Part shown: positions 25,545 to 59,680 of the stretch, one piece after another | Position numbering within the stretch: position 1 is the stretch's first letter | Layout: each line of letters begins with the position of its first letter | Origin: Prochilodus magdalenae | Lineage: Eukaryota > Chordata > Actinopteri > Characiformes > Prochilodontidae | Assembly (NCBI GenBank): GCA_024036415.1 | Contig: JAMWET010006803.1 | Span: 104,501 to 168,500 of the forward strand | Length of the DNA stretch: 64,000 bases | Reading direction: 5' to 3' | Translations under genes and position numbers: made by a program | Notes under the pieces: model-generated | Databases searched by the model: none | What the model saw: only the letters and a program-made list of their open reading frames with translations | Told to the model about the DNA's origin: nothing

Positions 25545-26065
25545 TCCTTACGAGCTGTGTTCTCTAACACCGCCGCTAACACAACGTATATAGAACATTG
25601 TTGCAAAAACCGTTTTACAGTTTTCATCGTTAGCTAACATCATGCTAACTGTCTCGAGCTGTGGCGTGTTTATGATTTTCAGAGGGGGTGTGGGTGGGAC
25701 TGAAATTATCGTTTTTGTCCCAGGCCTGTAGATTTGATATGACGGCGCAGATCTCGAAGAACTGATGTGAAGCTTAGCCATATGAGCCGGGCTGTTTTAA
25801 AGGATCAATGAGCTCATGTTCTCAAAGCTCTGCGGACAGCCATCCACATGTGGGTGATGGATGGAGGGTCCATGGGACATTAGGAGGAGAATCATGGAGA
25901 AATTTGTTGCTGGCTCATGTGGACCCACATAATGCTTCCAGATGAGCGACTGATTTGGCTGCCCATTCAAATGCGGACCAATCTGCTCATTCTGTCTGAC
26001 GGGATCAGTTAAAGGTGTAATTACATTGGAGAGACGGTGAAGCATCAGAATTATCACAATTATAA
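25545..26065. promoter_or_regulatory. Candidate conserved non-coding element, 25.5-26.1 kb
   Basis: About 500 bp of complex sequence, to my eye the most enhancer-like block in the window: CAGATGAGCGACTGATTTGG, TTCAAATGCGGACC and AGTTAAAGGTGTAATTACAT. AGGTGTAATTAC at 26013-26024 fuses a T-box half-site to a TAATTA homeodomain site. The two open frames on the minus strand match no family. Confidence 0.42.
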
Positions 26066-27929
26066 ATAATTTGCAGAAATGGCCAGAGTGTATTTAGGAG
26101 TCTCCAACTGTCCAAACTGCATCCAAGTATGGAAATCAGTATCTGTATCACTTTCGCTGAAGCTCCTCCAAAGCTGATCACTCCCCCTTCAGCTTTCCTT
26201 CTTTACAAACCAACTGCAACCCTCTAAATGCACCTGATCCTTCTGAATGGGCAACTAAGCCTCAGATAATCAATGCATATTTAAAGGTTTGCCTTTTTCC
26301 AGCGCCCTTGTGGAAGTTATACTTCCAAGTAAAATAAAACCTCTGAGATACTGAACAGTGCTTTGGATAACAGGTCTAGAATACAACCTCCCAGTGAGTC
26401 TGTTGCACTAACACAGAATTCCCACCAGACACCACATGTCAGCGTCACGTAGGTGAAGTATAAAACGTGACTAGTTTGTTTTTGCAAAAAAATAAAAAGT
26501 AGTTTAAAATATTTTAGGTCAAATAAAATCTTGTAAAATTAAAGTTAGTGCAGTGCAGGAGTTGCTTGCTAACTACTAGCCCAGGAGTCGGTAACATAAA
26601 GCTCTTTTACTGCCCCCTTGTGGCGCCCCAACAGAATAATAATAAAGCGATCCTTCGTGTCAGTCAAATACAGCTTTGCTGACCACTCAAGCGCACGGCT
26701 CTAATACAGTTATAAAAGAAATGAATGCTGTCCTATTATCATTTCTGGAACAAGACTCTTAATCAGCTCAGTTTAGGTGAAGACTCTAGTGTCTCTCAGT
26801 CCACCAGTCTTTAATAGAAGGTCATTCATTAGTCTGACGTCTATTCAAATGATCATCAGCACATAAAACTAAAGGAGCAGAGGTTCCATTAGCTAGAACC
26901 ATGCTCTGTCAACAGTTTAAAACAAGCTCAAAACAAAGTGAGCACTCTACCCTGATTGGTGGGCTCACTCCACACTTCTTTTATTTATATATTATATGTT
27001 ATAAATTTTATTTTTTCCAGGTTTTCCAGATTTTCCCATCCTCAACATTCCATATAACATGTGTAAACCACCAAGTTCAATGGTGGTTTAGAAATCAATA
27101 AAATGTCTGTATGTGTGTTCTAGGCATGGAGAACCCTGGTTCCCATCACGACCGCTGTACAGCGCCTCCAAACACCTCACACCTCTGTTTTACATGCAGA
27201 AATGTATAATCATGGGGAATGCATCATCAGTGGGATTCACCATCAAATGGTCAGGACTCTAAGTTGGGAATAGTCATGCAGTTATAGAGTAATTGAGTTA
27301 TGAGAAGAGTCTGAAAAGTCAGTGTAATTCCTTTTTATGGGGTTATAATCCTGATAGTCTACGTAGAATAAGACTCTATTAATCAGTGTACTGAAAGTAC
27401 ATTGTAAAGTCATTAACTGGCCATACGCTGTTCCGTTGTTCTGCTGTTTTGTTGGCGGTTGTGGTTCCAGGTTCTCTTTGTTTGTGTTCATTTCATCTGC
27501 ATTAAGATCCTTAGAAACTGTTCCAGAAATATCTGGACTTTATTAGTGCCAGAGATGCTTCCACACTAATGTAATGCCACAGAGGGTGTGTACAGTGTTT
27601 AAATACTACTGTACACAGTAATAACACTGTCACAGTGGTAATTATCCAAAATCTCACATCAGATTATCGAATTAATGAGTGTACTTCAGAAACTCCCAGA
27701 TCAAACGGCTCACTCGTCTTCCCAGCCTTCTGCACAAGACACAGAAGATCTGTCGTGTCAAACTGCAGGTCTTGAAGAAAAGAGCAGGATTGAATCGGCT
27801 GTTGGTTTAAGAATTAAGTTACCCAACGCATCGCTGAATCAATCTCTCAACAAATCGCCTTCACATCTCTAGCTCAGTCCCTGTGAGTGCAGGAGATTTC
27901 TCAGGATCTGCTTCTAAAGGGAAATTAAA
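26066..27929. other. Intergenic sequence, no gene seen
   Basis: Unique sequence of middling complexity with no recognised exon or domain and no large repeat. Confidence 0.55.
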
Positions 27930-28435
27930 CCTTAAATTAACTGATATATGAGCCTTAAAATAACATTGAACTATCCCTTAAATTAGCCCTAAAGTAATCC
28001 TAAACAAAACCTTAAAATGACCTTAAACTAATCCTAACCTGGCATAAAGCTAACTTAAACCTAAACTAACTCTAATCTAACCATCAAGATATCCATTCAT
28101 TTTCATCTATCCCATAAACTAAGCCTAAACCTCAAACCTTAAACTAACCCTCATCTTTGGTCTAGCACTAAATTACAGTAACACTAAACTAACATTAACA
28201 CTATACATAGTAACATAAAACTATACAGTAACACTAAACTAACATTAAACTAAACTTAAACTAGACACTAATTCGCCCAAACTCTGAGACTAAACCTTAA
28301 TATCAACAAACTATCCTAAACTAACCTTAAACTAATGTTAGATTCATATTTAAACATCTCATAAACAATCTTTAATTTAAATGACTGTTGTACCAATTCT
28401 TAAATTAACCCTAAACCTTAAACTCGATCTTAAAC

Positions 28436-28530
<95 letters not shown>

Positions 28531-28990
28531 GATTAACACGTAAGTGTTAGACTAACACAAATGAACTCTAATCCAACCTTTAGGCTACACTACATAAAAT
28601 GCTACACTAAGAATTAACACTAGCCATGATCTAACCGTTTATATAACTCTTAAACTAAGCTTTAAACTAATTCTAAACTAACTTAACTAACTAACTCTAA
28701 AATAGACTCTAAACCAAACCTTAAACAGACCCTAAACCAACTTTAAAATGAACCCTAACCCTGACCCTAACCTAACACTTAAACAGACCCTGAACTAACC
28801 CTCAAACAGACCCTACACTAACTCTAAAATAAATAATAAAACTAATTTTTAAACTGATCCTTAAATAGACGCTTAAACTTAAATCTCACCTCTAAGCCTG
28901 CATTTAATGCCAGTCTAGCTTGTATTTTTACCCTCTAACTAATCCTAGACTAAAGTTAGGATAACCCTTAAAACAATGACAAACCGGCTG
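27930..28990. repeat. Degenerate CCTTAAACTAACCCTAAAC tract with an internal (GATA)n microsatellite
   Basis: Steps of ACCTTAAACTAA, CTAACCCT and similar fill about 1 kb. At 28434-28530 there is a pure (TAGA)n run of about 24 copies. A short AACCCTAACCCTGACCCTAA near 28747 looks telomere-like but belongs to the tract. Confidence 0.85.
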
Positions 28991-29029
28991 ATTCTCAAAT
29001 GTACCCAAATCCAGTCGATCACTGCAGCC

Positions 29030-29660
29030 GCAGTTAGACACCAGGGCAGAACCACAGACGCAGACTTGAGCATGTCAGGGCTGACTGACTGTGTGTGGGG
29101 TGCCAGAGTAAAATTGGGGTTAGATTTAGAGACCTAGCCTGGCCAGTGTTTGCTATGTGCTTATGAACAGGTTGAGTAAGTGAGTGACTGACTGGAGGCA
29201 GCGTCAGAGTCCAGGCAGTATTAGAGATGTAGGTTCGGCCTGGACGCCTGAGGCTCCGTCCATCACCACCAGACGACACAAAGTCTCAGAGAAAAGAAAG
29301 GAGACAAAACAAGAAAGACATCTCAGATTCTTCTGAGCCTCCACACTCCTCCCTTCCTCTGCCTGGGTGGCAAAAACGCACCTGAGCCCAAAGAGCAGCG
29401 AGAGAGTGAGGTGTGATTAGCCGGCGGCTAACCGCTCCCTTCTGAGGGTGAACGGCTCACATAAACAGCATGAATGGAGCTCGCTAACATCATCCAGAAT
29501 AAGAGAGAGAGAGAAAGAGAGAGAGAGAGAGGTCAACCCAGAGTTCACTCTGCGTATCACTGAGGCACTTGCGTCTCCACGCACGCCTTGTTCAATGTGC
29601 TGCTTCTCCCAGTGATTTCTTTTCATTACAGCCCGCAATGCTTTGATTCCCGTCATTTAA
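29030..29660. promoter_or_regulatory. Candidate conserved non-coding element(s), 29.0-29.7 kb
   Basis: Complex sequence between two degenerate repeat fields, with AGGTGTGATTAGCCGGCGGC near 29409 (T-box half-site next to GATTAG), interrupted by a (GA)n run at 29504-29531. The minus-strand open frames of 81 and 79 codons show no domain. Confidence 0.3.
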
Positions 29661-29929
29661 CCTGTCAGTTATGATGACACGCTGTCAGGCAGGTAGCAGC
29701 AGGTCGGACTCAGACTCTCAGAATAGCAGCTCCAGTTGACCCACTTTAATTCACTGTAATTCTAGATGTCATGCATATCCTTACACGGCATTTAGCACAC
29801 TACGGAAAGCATTCACAGTTCTGTAAGTCCACTTGAGAATCAGTTAATATGCTTCCATATTCAAGGAATGGTTCTACATTCCTTAGAGAGCACTTAGAAC
29901 ACAGCTAGTACACTTATTAAACATAGGAA

Positions 29930-31340
29930 CAAACCATAGTGCGAACTACAGAGGAAATGACAGAGGAGGGAATTAGGCAGGGAAAGACGAAAGAGAAAAT
30001 AATAGTAGGGCTGTAGAAAGAATGATGGAGGTATTATGCCAGGAATGGTAACTGTAATGACGAAAGCAATAACAGAGATTACAAAGGAACAATACGGAAT
30101 GATGGGGAAATGATGAAGGGAATGCTTGGGAATCACAGAGAAATAACAGAGGGGATAAAGGAAGGAATTATGGAAGATGACAGAGAGAATAATGGAGGAA
30201 TGGGAGCTGTAGAGGAATGATGGAATGTTGAGGAAATTTTGAAGAGAGTTATATGAGGGACAATAGGCAAAATGTTTGAGGGAATGATGAAGAAATTGAT
30301 GGCGTGTGAGAGGTGTTGATAGAGAGGAATGAGGGATTCGTAGAAAGAATGATAGAGAGAAATTATGCGGGAAATTAATAGGGAATAACAGAAATGATAA
30401 AGGAAATGACAAAGGGAATAATAAAGGAAATACTAAGAGAATTATTATAGGCAAAGAGAATGCTATGATTGATAAAGCGAAAGATAAAGTAATTTTGAAG
30501 AGAATGATAAAAATGCTAGAGTGAATGATAGAGCAGAACAATAATAGGAATGATAGAGGGAATGTGCTGAAATAAAAAATGCTGAAATTAATGATTCAGG
30601 AATGACAGAGGGAACAACTAGGGGAATAAAAACAGTTAAGAGAATGATTGAATGGGTTAACAGAAATAATAACAGGGAATGATAGAGGAAATGACAAAAT
30701 GAATTACAAAGGGAACCATTGAGGGAGAGAGAGAGGGAATACTAAAGGAAATAACAGTAATGGTAGAGAACTACTAGAGTGACTGATAATAGGATGGATA
30801 GATGGAATGATAAAGGGACAGAAGGAGCGACAAAGAACAGCTTAAGTGAATGATCGAGGGAACGATAGAAGGAATGACAGAGGGAACGCTAAAGGAAAGA
30901 CAAAGAAATTAATAAAAGGAATGATAAGGAAAAGGATAAAAAAAATCCTGGAGTGAATGATAGTGGGAATGCCAGAGAAAATGATACAGGGAAAGATAAA
31001 GGGTATGATAGAGAAATCCTAGCATTAAAAGATAGTGGGAATAATAGAGGAAAAGTTACAGGGAAAGATAGAGGGAATGGTAGAATAATGCTGGAGTGAA
31101 TGATAATGGGAATAATGGAGAAAACAATAAAGGGGAAGATAGAGGGAATGATAGAGAAATGCCGGAGTGAATTATAGTGGGAATGCTAGAGGAAACGTTA
31201 CAGGGAATGATAGAGGGAATGATAGAGAAATGCCGGAGTGAATGATCATGGTAATAATCGAACAAATGATATAGGGAAAGATAGAGGGAATGATAGAGAA
31301 ATGCCAGAGTGAATAATAGTGGGAATGATAAAGGTCAGTT
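29930..31340. repeat. Large degenerate GAATGATAGAGGGAATG repeat; about 70-bp units at its right end
   Basis: About 1.4 kb of purine-rich repeat. At 31090-31320 a longer period appears: GGAGTGAAT recurs near 31093, 31164, 31234 and 31304, about 70 bp apart. A small outlier of the same repeat lies at 32215-32275. The 215-residue frame on the minus strand is an artefact. Confidence 0.9.
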
Positions 31341-31344
31341 GGAC

Positions 31345-31775
31345 CAAAGCCTGCTGTCTGACCCTCAGTTATCTGCTGGGTTCCTCCCCTGGTTCCTCCA
31401 CACTGAATCACCTTTAGGTTTAGAGGTTTAATCATTTGCAGAAACCCTAAGCGGAGCCTCCGGGCTGTGGGTTTATCTCAGTTTCTGACCCTTTGATGTC
31501 CTCCAGATTAACCATGAGCATGGAGCTGGCCGGGGGTGGAGGGGGTTTGTGGAAGGTTCTGGAAAGTTCTCCTCACCTCCAGACCTCTCTCAGCCCAATA
31601 AAAGTGCACAGGGGTAAACAATTTACTGCACTGCACCAAGACTTCAGCCGACCTGCTGCGTTTTTCTTAGAGACGGTGACATCCACGGACGCTTTCTCAG
31701 ATAAAGAATGTGGTTGGAGTGAGAGCCGTAAAAACAGCAGGGAACATGTTACCGGACTTCAGTGCAGAGAATAAA
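31345..31775. promoter_or_regulatory. Candidate conserved non-coding element, 31.35-31.8 kb
   Basis: Complex unique sequence flanked by repeat fields. A 93-codon plus-strand frame at 31493-31774 has no recognisable domain and no splice context, so I do not call a gene. Confidence 0.25.
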
Positions 31776-31859
31776 TGCTATGTAGAAGTTACAGTGTTAA
31801 AAGCTGCTGTAAACATGCAGAATTATTCCAAACACAGTTAATCACACCAGCGATTGGTT

Positions 31860-32210
31860 TTGGAGTGGTGTTATTGTTGGCGGTGATAGTGATATTGGTG
31901 GTGTTAGTGTTGTTGGTGGTGGTGGTATTGGTGACAGCAGTGTTGTTGGTGGTGGTGGTATTGGTGACAGCAGTGTTGTTGGTGTTGTTATTGGTCTTGG
32001 TAGTATTGTCGGTGGTGTTGTTGTTGGTAATGTTGTTGGTGTTTATGTTGTTTGTGGTGTTAGTGTTTTCAGTTGTGGTAGTAGTGCTCCTTGTTGTTTG
32101 TGTTGTTGGTAGTGGTGGTGATGTTACTGTTGTCAGTTGTTGTAGCAGTGCTTCTTGTGTTGGTGTTTGTTTTGTGGTGTTGGTAGTGTTGTTTGTTGTT
32201 GGTGAATAGG
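31860..32210. repeat. Degenerate GTTGTTGGTGGTG repeat
   Basis: Low-complexity G/T triplet-rich tract. It includes a duplicated block GGTGACAGCAGTGTTGTTGG at 31930 and 31963. The valine-rich open frame of 144 codons follows from this composition. Confidence 0.9.
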
Positions 32211-32414
32211 ATGACTGATGGAGAGAATGACAGGGAATGATGGGCTGAATAATAGAGGGAATGATGGAGGACTGTTGGTCTGAGTCAGGGTTATTATTTT
32301 CATTAGACTGTAATCTATTACGTTTGCTGTTTTAGTCTGGGTTAGCTTTAGGAGTGCACTGATAGTTGTGAGGTTCTGAATGGGAGAAGCTGGAGTTAAT
32401 CAGTTTCAGTGTTA

Positions 32415-32690
32415 ACAAATCAAATTTCAAATTTATTTATTTAGCGACTATATGTACAACTAATGTCGTCTCAAAGCAGCTTTACAGAAATTCAGTAATA
32501 ATCATTCATTAAGCAGAAGCCCCCAGTGAGCAAGCTGAAGGTGACAGTGGCAAGGAAAAACTCCCTCAAGCAGATGGAAGAAACCTTGGGAGGAACCAGA
32601 CTCACACGGGGGACTCATCCTCCTCTGGTCCAAAGTACATTTTGAAATTGTTTAAAGTAACATCAATGACGTATCTAATTGGAGGCAGGT
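32415..32690 (+). repeat. Dispersed module with GGAAAAACTCCCT and GAAACCTTGGGAGGAACCAG
   Basis: AAGCAGCTTTACAGAAATTC, GGCAAGGAAAAACTCCCTCA and AGAAACCTTGGGAGGAACCA form a module that I recall as very common in ray-finned fish genomes. It is non-coding here. Class (SINE-like or DNA element) is not settled from this copy. Confidence 0.7.
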
Positions 32691-33094
32691 AGCAGGAAAG
32701 CCTCAGTATCAAGCCTGAACGGGGGGCAGCCATTAGCTCGGTAAGAGTTAACAGTGTCACATTAGCACAGCAGCACAATGAGGACTATGTGCTATATAAA
32801 CTGGATCTGACATGTTCTCTGTGTGTCTATGTATAACAGATCTTTTTTGAGGATCTTTTATGATTTCTCTGAATCTCTGTCCATCCTGCAGTCCGCCAGA
32901 GGATCTGTTCAGATGATGCATGTGCAGGGACACATGGAAGATAGAACTTCATGGTATCTTCTCCAGAATCCAGCTGAAAGCCTGGTAATGAGCCCTGGAG
33001 GCTTGTGGTGGCGGACGCTCGGTTACAGGCTGTGCAGGGAAAAGCGTCAAAACACAGGAACATAACTCAGCGCTCAGCTGCAGCCTGAGTGGAC

Positions 33095-33290
33095 CAGTAT
33101 TCTGTTCACTCTCCTGATTCAGTCAAAGGATATACCATATTCAACTCCGAAAACACTAGGAGTGCGATCATTCAGAACAACACACAGTCAGACTACAGTC
33201 CAAAAGTATCTGGACAGCCCTTCTAATCCAGTTCAGCTATTTTAAGGTCATCCAGTGATCATACAGCCTTCCAGCATCGGAACCTGACCT
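33095..33290 (+). repeat. Module with Tc1-type end, paired with the 54-bp minisatellite (copy 2)
   Basis: Second copy of the block at 13325-13530, in the same orientation and again next to the 54-bp units. Confidence 0.8.
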
Positions 33291-33540
33291 CAGCAATGTT
33301 CAGTCAAACACTCACAGCAATGTTCAACATCAGTACCTCACCTCACTAATACTCAATCAAATCCTCACAGCAATGTTCCAGCATCAGTACCTGACCTCAC
33401 TAATACTCAATCAAATCCTCACAGCAATTTTCCACATCAGTACCTGACCTCATTAATGCTCATTTAAATCCTCACAGCAATGTTCAACATCAGTACCTGA
33501 CCTCACAAATGCTCAATCAAATCGTCAGAGCAAAGACGTT
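33280..33540 (+). repeat. 54-bp minisatellite (locus 2)
   Basis: About five units of the same 54-bp repeat as at 13.06-13.76 kb, in the same orientation. Confidence 0.9.
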
Positions 33541-33589
33541 TCCATACAACGACAGATTCAGCTAATTCCTATACTCCTATGCTACTTAC

Positions 33590-33835
33590 TATACACTACG
33601 GCCTTTGGCATGCCCAAATGCAGTCACTCCTTTTAGCCAACCATTAACATCTGCTTTGGAGTCGTTTTCCACACATGGAACAAGACATTCCTTGCACTGT
33701 ACCACCTCATCTCAATCTATGGATCCCGTCAGTCACACCCCGCAGGTATTTATAGCCCCAGTGCCATCTGCAGGAGCCTAATGGTACTACCACCTCAAGC
33801 ACACATGGTGCCTCATGTTTTGTTTATAGGAGCTT
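33590..33835 (-). repeat. Dispersed repeat family D1, partial reverse copy
   Basis: The reverse complement matches the first half of the 23.2- and 43.0-kb copies: GTACCATTAGGCTCCTGCAG, GGGGCTATAAATACCTG, CAAAGCAGATGTTAATGG and the TTTGGGCATGCCAAAG block. It follows directly on the 54-bp tandem repeat at 33280-33540. Confidence 0.8.
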
Positions 33836-33839
33836 ATAG

Positions 33840-34215
33840 GAGGAGAAGAAGGAGGAATGTTTGAGCTAAACTGTCGCTATATGGGTGCTGGTCTAGCTGT
33901 TTCATTGAGCTATTCTGCATCATCTATCATTCTCGCTCACAGTGAAACGCTGCCGCACATACATACACCACTCCGGACACTGTTCCGAATAACCGCACTC
34001 GCTTCAGGCAACGACCAAGAACTTCAGAAAAGTCCAGAAAATCAGCTCCGTATCACATCCCGGGCCTTTTGCTTTCTGTAAACAGACATTTAAGCCGGGC
34101 TGAGATGACTGCAGGGATAAAAGTCAATCAACACACTCCCGGAGGATTAGTGGCCATCAGCGCGCCGGACTGGAGCAGCCCCGTTATTTTCATAATGAAG
34201 CACATATTACATCCC
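33840..34215. promoter_or_regulatory. Candidate conserved non-coding element, 33.85-34.2 kb
   Basis: Contains GGAGGATTAGTGGCCATCAG then CGCGCCGGAC at 34140-34170, and TTATTTTCATAATG, in a complex setting about 2.5 kb beyond the macroh2a1 stop. Open frames here show no domain. Confidence 0.3.
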
Positions 34216-34344
34216 CCCACCCCATGTACACTGGCAGAGGCTTTGATGAGCGACTATTTACCCACCGTCATCTTCAGCACTGTTTGTTTTACTTTATTCA
34301 GCCCCCTCTGACCACCCCATCCTTTCTTCCTTTCTATTTTTTCA

Positions 34345-34640
34345 TATCAATAATAGAAGCCCATGCGCCTGGGCTGCTGGGAAAGGGGGCCGTTTCTACA
34401 GATGCTTTGAATTTGCAGAGCCTTTTCTCGGCGGGGAAGAGAAGGAAAACTTGCCTGTATTTCCGGGGGGATTACTGCCCAGATTGGTGTCTTTCCTGGA
34501 GGTCCGTATGGGAACTGACCCCATCCACAACGGTCACACTCACAGCCAAACAGGCGGCACAATACCACTTTTTCCATAGCCGATATCAATGGCGATACTG
34601 TAAGCTTGGGTATCGGCCGATTCTCAAACTCTGACTGCTC
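34345..34640. repeat. Possible transposon relic with TATCGGCCGAT end
   Basis: CCGATATCAATGGCGATACT then GTAAGCTTGGGTATCGGCCG resembles a GGTATCGGCCGATA motif seen in fish DNA transposons. Frames on both strands are open by chance and show no known domain. Confidence 0.35.
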
Positions 34641-35750
34641 CAACTTGCCAGGCACTGTTCTGCTTAGACAGTACGTCTGCACTAGAACACAGACAACTGG
34701 ACATGTGAGATGGACTAAAGCTTTATGGACTGATTTATGGACTACATGTGTTCTTTGGAAGTAACAGATGGTACTGTGTGCCGCATCGAGCCAACAAAAG
34801 ATTCTTCGAATCATCAGTCAAGTATGATGGAGGATCAGTGCACATTTGGGAATGGGGGGGTGGGGGTGGAGTATTCTGCAAACCAGGGTTCCATAGATTA
34901 GCCAGAGTGGCATTCCTATAAGGAAAGTCCTGATAGTACTGATAGGATGCGATGGCACACTGGAAAGTGGTTGATTGGGAAGATGGGTAATTGGGAAAAA
35001 TCCATACAACAGTAAGATAATGACCCTAAGCAGACTGCTGAGATCAAACATGCCATCAAACTAAGCAGCTACTGGTGTTCAGAACCATGGACTGACCACC
35101 CAGAGTTCAGAACCTCAACACCACTGTATATGGGCTTTCAGGATAGTGAAAAGCAAAAAAAAGCTAAACCAGCATTTAAGACGGGACTCTGGAGGTGTGT
35201 CCCCTAAAGAGAATGGAAGCTGTAATAAAGGTATGCACTTCTATAATCCCTGTATTCATAATGCTATGGTGGTATAAGGCATACATAATTACTCATAATA
35301 ATGCATTATATCACCTTTACATAAGGGCGTTATATGGATGAATGTTGTACTAGGTCAACTATGGCTTTAAACAAGCAACATATTCACACTGTATGTCCCG
35401 TATAACCAGTTAGACAATTTCATTTCACTCAGAGCCTGTAAAGACCACTTATAATGCTCTGTAGTGTATAATGTACTGAAATGACATTTAATAAACATTT
35501 AAATGACATAATTAATGTACTAGCCTGGCATAAAGCTCTATAAAGTGTTGTCTACGGTGTTCTTATGGGCAGATGTTGAAAGGCATTATGAAACCTGTCA
35601 ATAAATTTCATACTATGGCATTGTTAAGGTTTGTGCATGTCACTACTTAAAAAAACAAGCTTTCAGTATTATGAGGTGCTATGTACGATGCAATGTAATG
35701 CCTTAAAATTCATTGGATTCATTGGAAGTGTTACCACATAATTGTGTGTG

Positions 35751-35801
<51 letters not shown>

Positions 35802-35857
35802 ATACACACATATATATACATATATATATATACACACACATATATATATACACACAC

Positions 35858-35919
<62 letters not shown>

Positions 35920-36697
35920 ATACACAGGGTTTGAAAATAAGTGATGACCTATTTCTATTTTGACCTACTTTGAAAGAAGTCTGAAACTGACAGAGCAGAA
36001 TTTCACAGGCATGTAGCTTCCAAAACTGACTGAGTCACACAGCCCTTCATTCAAGACAGTATCTGCTTCAGGGTGGAGGAATGAGTCACAGTGAAGCTGG
36101 CCATACCTACTCGGCTCATTCCTGCTCTCCCATTGCGGACACAGAGATGAGAAACGATATGGCACCATCTACTGGCAGCAAAGAGAGGAGGACGCTCAAT
36201 TTCACAGCCCAATATTTTACTAAAACGTTTTGTTTTGTTTTTTTCCCATACACATAATCTACATATGTAATGCACATCATAGACAAAACAAATAATATCA
36301 ACACACGACAGGATGGAAACAACAAACAGGCACAGCACCAATACAAAACACAAAAACAAACAAAACAAAAACGAGAAACGATGTGCACCAACCTTTCCAT
36401 TTAAAATACAATCACAGCACTGGAATGCCACAACCCGTCATTAGAAACATTAATCCTTCATTAGAAACATTATAAATACCGAAAGATAGATCAGTATCAT
36501 GACAAAGTGCCCACGAGACAGCGTCACCTCCACCAGAAGCATAGAAACATCAAGAAGACAAGTACGCAAAGTGCATATCTAACGGAAATGTACTCAAACT
36601 GATTCCTCTTCTCCATAAATTTACCAAATAAATCTTTTTTCTTTTTTATTCTCAGAAAATCTGCAACAGGCATAAAAATTCCGGGGAAGGTATAAAT
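34641..36697. other. macroh2a1 downstream flank and probable 3' UTR end
   Basis: The segment just below 36698 is macroh2a1 3' UTR, with the first AATAAA (minus) at 36650-36645. Its end is not defined. Lower down is unique sequence plus the compound microsatellite at 35750-35915. Confidence 0.55.
35750..35915. repeat. Compound (TA)n / (CA)n microsatellite
   Basis: Alternating TATA and CACA blocks over 165 bp, about 0.8 kb beyond the macroh2a1 stop codon. Tyrosine/isoleucine-rich frames here are artefacts. Confidence 0.97.
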
Positions 36698-58250
<21,553 letters not shown>

Positions 58251-58439
58251 TCTGCTACAGCCAGTGTGAGGTCCTGCACAAAGACATCCACTATTAACCA
58301 CACGTGGCTGATCTCTTATTAGTCTCCTGCAGATGCTTTACAACTGAGACCAATACAGGAATCACTACAGTCCGGAATTAGACCATGACTGAGTAATGTA
58401 AGAGTTAAATAACTCTGGATTTAGAGCAGACACTTTACT

Positions 58440-59215
58440 GTGTTTACAGTGTATTAGTGGTGTAGTACAAACGCTGTAATGGACTGTAGTGTTATAGATG
58501 TGTATCAGGCGTGTACTCTGTAATGGACTGTTGTGTTATAGGTGTGTATTGGGTGTGTAATCTGTAATGGACTGTTGTGTTATAGGTGTGTATTGGGTGT
58601 GTAATCTGTAATGGACTGTTGTGTAATATATGTCTACTGCGTGTATAATCTGTAATGGACTGAGGTGTAATATGTGTGCAGTGGGTGTGTAATCTGTAAT
58701 GGATTGTAATGGACTGAGGTGTAATAGGTGTGCATTGGGTGTGTAATCTGTAATGGATTGTAATGGACTGAGGTGTAATAGGTGTGCATTGGGTGTGTAA
58801 TCTGTAATGGACTGTACTGGACTGTACTGGTGTGTAAGTATTTCAGGCCTGATTGTTAAGCTGATCTGTAACCATGTGCGTTCACTGTGTATAGGTAGAC
58901 TGTAGAGGTCTGTAATGGACTATAAGGAATGTTAGTAGACTGCACTGGACTGCAGTGGTGTGTGAGTATTTCAGGTCTGACTGCTGAGCTGAGCTGTAAT
59001 CATATGTGTTTACTGTGTATAGGTGGACTGTAAAGGTCTGTAATGGACTTTAGTGGTGTGTATTTCAGGCCTGATTGCTGAGCTGAGCTGTAACCATGTG
59101 TGTATACTGTGTATAAGTGGACTGTAAAGGTCTGTAATGGATTTTAGTGGACTGTAGTGGTGTGTGAGTATTTCAGGCCTGATTGCTAAGCTGAGCTGTA
59201 ACCGTGCATGTTTGT
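58440..59215. repeat. Degenerate tandem repeats in macroh2a1 intron 1
   Basis: At 58500-58800, units of about 44 bp contain TAATGGACTG and GGTGTGTATTGGGTGTGTAA. They pass into longer units of roughly 100-130 bp that carry TATTTCAGGCCTGATTGC and GAGCTGTAACC, with copies near 58840, 58965, 59065 and 59170. The whole tract lies between the putative first exon and the first coding exon. Confidence 0.85.
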
Positions 59216-59289
59216 AGGCCTCGGCTGTTGTGTGTATACGGGGCTGCAGGTCAGAGAGAGCACATACACCCTTAAACATGCAAATAGTC

Positions 59290-59680
59290 TCCGTGTGGTT
59301 CCTGCTTGGTTCTTTCAGCTGATCTCGGCCCGGTCTGGTTCTCCTGCTGGACCCGAACAGCAGAGGGAGAACCGCGTACAGACCGAACCTCACAAACACA
59401 CACACAGCAGAAACACACACAGTCTCCACACTACTCACAGCTCCGCAGGGTCAGGGGTTGGCTACTGCTCGTCCCTTAGTGTTCGACTCGGTTCTGCTGG
59501 AGGAGAAACAAATCTGACGTGCCTTCTATTCCCACAATCCCCGCCGTCAAAGCTGCGCACCCTGAAACTCTTCCGTAGGGAAACACGGAGCGGAGCACAA
59601 GCGGGCCGAGGCTGGAGAGCGGAGGGAAAGCGCCATCTGCTGGGGGAGCTCAAATCTCCGTTCATTTCTGTGGTGCGATC
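59290..59680 (-). promoter_or_regulatory. macroh2a1: Putative macroh2a1 promoter and non-coding first exon (CpG-rich)
   Basis: This is the only clearly CpG-rich stretch upstream of the first coding exon, about 1 kb away and flanked by AT-rich sequence. A weak donor on the minus strand (GAGCT|gtgagt at 59439/59438) could end a non-coding exon 1 that joins the acceptor at 58274. No TATA box is obvious. Placement of the start site is inference; a first exon outside this stretch or outside the window is possible. Confidence 0.45.

Noticed and set aside
28740..28775. AACCCTAACCCTGACCCTAA as an interstitial telomere sequence
   Set aside because: It is one local variant of the surrounding CTTAAACTAACCCT tract, too short and irregular for a telomeric block.
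29894..30541. 215-codon minus-strand frame rich in Ser/Phe/Ile/Leu
   Set aside because: It is the complement of the purine-rich GAATGATAGAGG repeat field.
31493..31774. 93-codon plus-strand frame as a possible gene
   Set aside because: No family motif, no splice sites or upstream context; kept only as a candidate non-coding element.
31775..32209. Valine/leucine-rich plus-strand frame of 144 codons, resembling a membrane protein
   Set aside because: Produced by a degenerate GTT/GTG repeat; no signal peptide logic or homology.
34347..34814. 155-codon minus-strand open frame
   Set aside because: No recognisable domain; it overlaps a plus-strand frame of similar length and a transposon-like TATCGGCCGAT segment.
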